Below, one piece after another: positions 32,801-34,467 of a stretch of 34,467 nucleotides of DNA. The first letter of the stretch is position 1. Each line of letters begins with the position of its first letter. The notes beneath the pieces are model-generated. The model saw only the letters and a program-made list of their open reading frames with translations. It was not told the origin of the DNA and did not search any database. The stretch covers positions 1 to 34,467 of the forward strand of contig JBFHGR010000025.1 of assembly GCA_041583015.1 (NCBI GenBank), given 5' to 3'. The position numbers and the translations under genes were made by a program. This stretch comes from Parvicella sp041583015 (GTDB lineage Bacteria; Bacteroidota; Bacteroidia; Flavobacteriales_D; Parvicellaceae).

Positions 32801-34467
32801 GTAAGACTTGAAACAGAAACGTCAAGAAAAGATCGAGTACTTATAAAATCAGTGTTAATGTATAAATCGTAAGTTTTTGAAGTCCAATTGATGTTTTTTA
32901 ATTCAATATGATACCAAATGTTCGGAAAGTATGGAGCAATGTTTGATTGACCAATTCTGATATAGTTATTAGAAGACATTTCTAAATGAATTAAGCACTT
33001 CCCATTGGAATAATAAGGTTGAGATGTTGGTTCTTCACCAATAGTTACCGTATTGCCAAAAGTGTATGCTAAATCAGTTTTTAGACTGAAACTAATATAC
33101 TCGGGATGTAGGTTGTTTAATTCAGTGCTAATCCCATCAAATTGATTTGACTCTCCATTAATCAGTTCTAATGATGAATGTCCAATTGTAGAGGTTGTAG
33201 AGGTAGTCTGTTTTATGTAATTTCCAGAATGTATTGTCCAATTAGAAAGCCCATTTTCAAATGATTCATAGAAATTGTTTGGATTTGAAGCTGAGTTTAG
33301 ACCATGTACTGAACCGTTTAGTGTTCCTAATCCGGAGTTGTATACCCATAGCGGTATGGTAACTGAATCTTTACAACTATATAATGTTTCTTGAATACTT
33401 GATGGAGAATAAGAAATTATAGGAGCACCTACGCCTACGCCATTGATATAGACTACAATTGTGCTATCAGAGTTTATGATTGTTAGACTGTCTGTATAAC
33501 TAGCAATATTACTTGGTGCAAATGTAATTAGGACCGTGTCTTGTGCGTACGGAGGAATTACAAGAGTATTTGTACTGGTTGTAAAGTCAGCACTAGAGGA
33601 GTTGAATCCAGTAATGAATAAAGTGTCACAACCTGTATTGTAAAGAAGAAGGGTATCATTTTTATTTGTACCCATTTGTAACGTGTCAAAGTCTATCAAT
33701 GAAACATTAGGAGAAATGGCAGATTCTCCATTGATACTTATGAATATAGGAATATACTGATTAGGAAAATTAGGGTCATTTGTAGCCAATTGAAATGAAT
33801 CAATATAATTACCTGGATACAATAAACTGCCATCAATTGTGTATGGTAGATAAGTTGTGTTTGGCGAAGTTAAGTTGCCTGAATTATTTGCAGTTATCCA
33901 ATCTTTACCTATGGTAGCAACAAGTTGCACTTTATGCAATCTAACTCCTGAATAGGTAACGTAAGTAGAATTTGTCATTGTTATTTCTGCTTCTCCATCG
34001 GCTAGTGAAGAACTAACAATGTTTCCTCCAATTGGAAATACTTGACTAACTTCAGTATAATTAACGGTAGGATTAAAAGTGGCAACAAAATTACCATCAA
34101 TAAAAATATTACAATATTGATTTGTCGCAGCAAAGCTTCCATTTAAACTAATTTCTAAATAGATTGAATCACTTAGTGGGTTAATTCCACTAAATAAATG
34201 AGAAGTCGTTGCGCCTGCTGAAGTATAATTTTGTATGGAAGTTGAGTCATACTTATCGTAGACAGAATTCCAATTATAAACTAAATCTCCGCCACTTTGG
34301 TTTTGAATTTGAATGGAATCCTGTACTAAATGTCCACAAGCCATATTAATGATAATTGAATCTTGTGAAGTTATTAATGTTGGAGCAGTTTGAATAGTGA
34401 TTGTTTGATGCGTTGTGTCTGTAGAGTAGCAATTGTCGGCTATCAATTGAACGTTGTAAGTGCCAGG
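29875..34467 (-). CDS. T9SS type A-tail multidomain surface protein, 5' end outside the window
   Basis: At least 1530 residues are visible; the frame is open to the right edge (PGTYNVQLIADNC is an interrupted PKD-type strand), so the true start and signal peptide lie outside. Going from the N-terminal side there are BACON-like units (KDWITANNSGNLTS near 33900; similar ones near 32700 and 31450). Two ASH/choice-of-anchor-D units lie at about 33460-33730 and 32240-32520. A lectin/LamG-like jellyroll starting YESFENGLSNW lies at about 32750-33290. A glutamine-amidotransferase-like fold lies at about 31480-32100 (NVLAITAG, YDMVIIPE, FVNAGGSIIYAG, GLIGFDFDY). A PKD domain (WEWDFGDGTTS), a GEVED domain (VWIDFNNNGYF, EFEDYSV) and two further PKD domains follow. 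The protein ends in a type A sorting tail (KLYPNPSKGEFQIES, KGIYLLKI). The stop overlaps the next ATG by one base. Confidence 0.92.
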   Translation of the reverse strand, partial: PGTYNVQLIADNCYSTDTTHQTITIQTAPTLITSQDSIIINMACGHLVQDSIQIQNQSGGDLVYNWNSVYDKYDSTSIQNYTSAGATTSHLFSGINPLSDSIYLEISLNGSFAATNQYCNIFIDGNFVATFNPTVNYTEVSQVFPIGGNIVSSSLADGEAEITMTNSTYVTYSGVRLHKVQLVATIGKDWITANNSGNLTSPNTTYLPYTIDGSLLYPGNYIDSFQLATNDPNFPNQYIPIFISINGESAISPNVSLIDFDTLQMGTNKNDTLLLYNTGCDTLFITGFNSSSADFTTSTNTLVIPPYAQDTVLITFAPSNIASYTDSLTIINSDSTIVVYINGVGVGAPIISYSPSSIQETLYSCKDSVTIPLWVYNSGLGTLNGSVHGLNSASNPNNFYESFENGLSNWTIHSGNYIKQTTSTTSTIGHSSLELINGESNQFDGISTELNNLHPEYISFSLKTDLAYTFGNTVTIGEEPTSQPYYSNGKCLIHLEMSSNNYIRIGQSNIAPYFPNIWYHIELKNINWTSKTYDLYINTDFISTRSFLDVSVSSLTKMHIYKWGSTATTHMDAIKIGNVSDTEWLITSSDTLNTPLNDSTLINVTLAATGLNTGTYNSSIILESNDHLSPYTSIPVSLTIVGSPTISSSVSCIDFGNALQNEIKTDSVWLYNTGCDVLVISNISGSTSDYSPSFTAGSILPGDSAHLSVSMADPVIGVNTDTLWISSNDTLYAICLQSEIASAPKLVINPRVVNINLQACEDSVTVPIMIYNNGGVNLSYEIEDNIILNSNQLNVLAITAGTDFYDEYTNFKNAIQSSSTSINLTEITSTNLVDVTSIINNYDMVIIPEISYSSSVYSSYYASLNPTLKSFVNAGGSIIYAGSNIYGGFIFNAGMLNGNYTNISSNGSALNKDVPSHPITNYTGNTINAPAYTYSYNVTNNNYTSLLSIQGKTVLGTMKYGKGYVGLIGFDFDYINADATTLTANMVDYFRNLMSTSNVSYTSSSGTLTPNDSIQLDISISSVGLTGGTYQELVYLNTNDPIALKDSIIINFTVSSDPCAAIDIASQSCNGIVNFSDSSYNNPMLWEWDFGDGTTSTLQNPSHSYNAIGFYTVELVACNLTSCDTAIKNIIVSNVSGANPPNCNLTGNSNNYTLYDITNFSYGTINNASTNSFSSYEDYACSQFTDIIENTTNNMTIYTANSTNYHYVKVWIDFNNNGYFTDAGEEIVSTYASTYPLTESVTIPSGATLNTSLRMRVAVDRYNYPTPCTNLQYGEFEDYSVTILPSTAAPVASGSFTITDPCNGTFNFIDESTFSPISWLWDFGDGNTSTLQNPTHIYSASGTYTVTLTSTNIHGSDTFTTSVTTNISIASFNHTDNGNNEYQFVSTSAGAISWLWDFGDGTSTNTPAPIHQFADTNCYNVTLTTAFSNGCSSTSSPTTICGGIASEVNDYSFSFKLYPNPSKGEFQIESDTNITEITIYNNLGKIIDIVQLQNKNNKIINYKNNKLAKGIYLLKIQSELGFRITQIVIQ

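Noticed and set aside
34446..34467. TTG 34446 as the start of the last gene
   Set aside because: The frame remains open to the edge and encodes PKD-like sequence (PGTYNVQL). There is no signal peptide, although the protein has a T9SS tail, so the gene is cut by the window.

Overview
The window looks like a chromosomal segment from a low-GC, free-living (perhaps marine) member of the Bacteroidota, probably Flavobacteriales; this is inference. The sequence support is threefold. It has type IX secretion system (T9SS) sorting tails of both kinds, type A (Por tail) and type B (gliding-motility CHU_C tail). It has Bacteroidota-type promoters (TTTG/TTG, about 20 bp, then TAnnTTTG). Shine-Dalgarno sequences are mostly absent. 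No rRNA, tRNA, CRISPR array, insertion sequence or phage gene was seen.

Left part (1-9.1 kb). The minus strand carries a class-3-type aldehyde dehydrogenase, and upstream of it a beta-barrel protein/lipoprotein pair. A TetR regulator diverges from that pair. It is followed by a tight plus-strand operon: alpha/beta hydrolase, small lipoprotein, four-helix membrane protein, and a YVTN beta-propeller protein ending in a SPOR domain. The last gene seems to start with ATT. A single-pass membrane protein and S-adenosylhomocysteinase (ahcY) converge on this operon from the minus strand.

Middle part (9.1-15.5 kb, minus strand). Here lie an AI-2E-family permease, a stranded remnant of a plus-strand gene, and a class I photolyase whose start codon sits in the loop of a perfect 11-bp hairpin. 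The photolyase lies directly downstream of a PorE-like OmpA-family protein (TPR, PD40 propeller, carboxypeptidase-regulatory-like fold, OmpA_C). A DAACS-type dicarboxylate/glutamate symporter follows.

Right part (15.5-34.5 kb). This is dominated by four very large T9SS cargo genes in two similar two-gene units. In each unit an upstream protein with PKD and GEVED domains and a type A tail is followed, by a 10-bp gap or a 1-bp overlap, by a giant adhesin-like protein with a type B tail. Both giants share an N-terminal cysteine-containing head, about 12 Ig/PKD-like repeats of about 77 residues, and the CHU_C tail. Between the units lie a divergent esterase gene and an AlkB-type membrane monooxygenase gene. 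The last cargo gene runs off the right edge.

The main biological theme is cell-surface display: T9SS adhesins, a PorE-like peptidoglycan anchor, SPOR and lipoprotein envelope factors. It is interspersed with housekeeping genes (methyl cycle, DNA photorepair) and lipid or hydrocarbon oxidation genes. The most noteworthy system-level feature is the duplicated type A/type B cargo pair.
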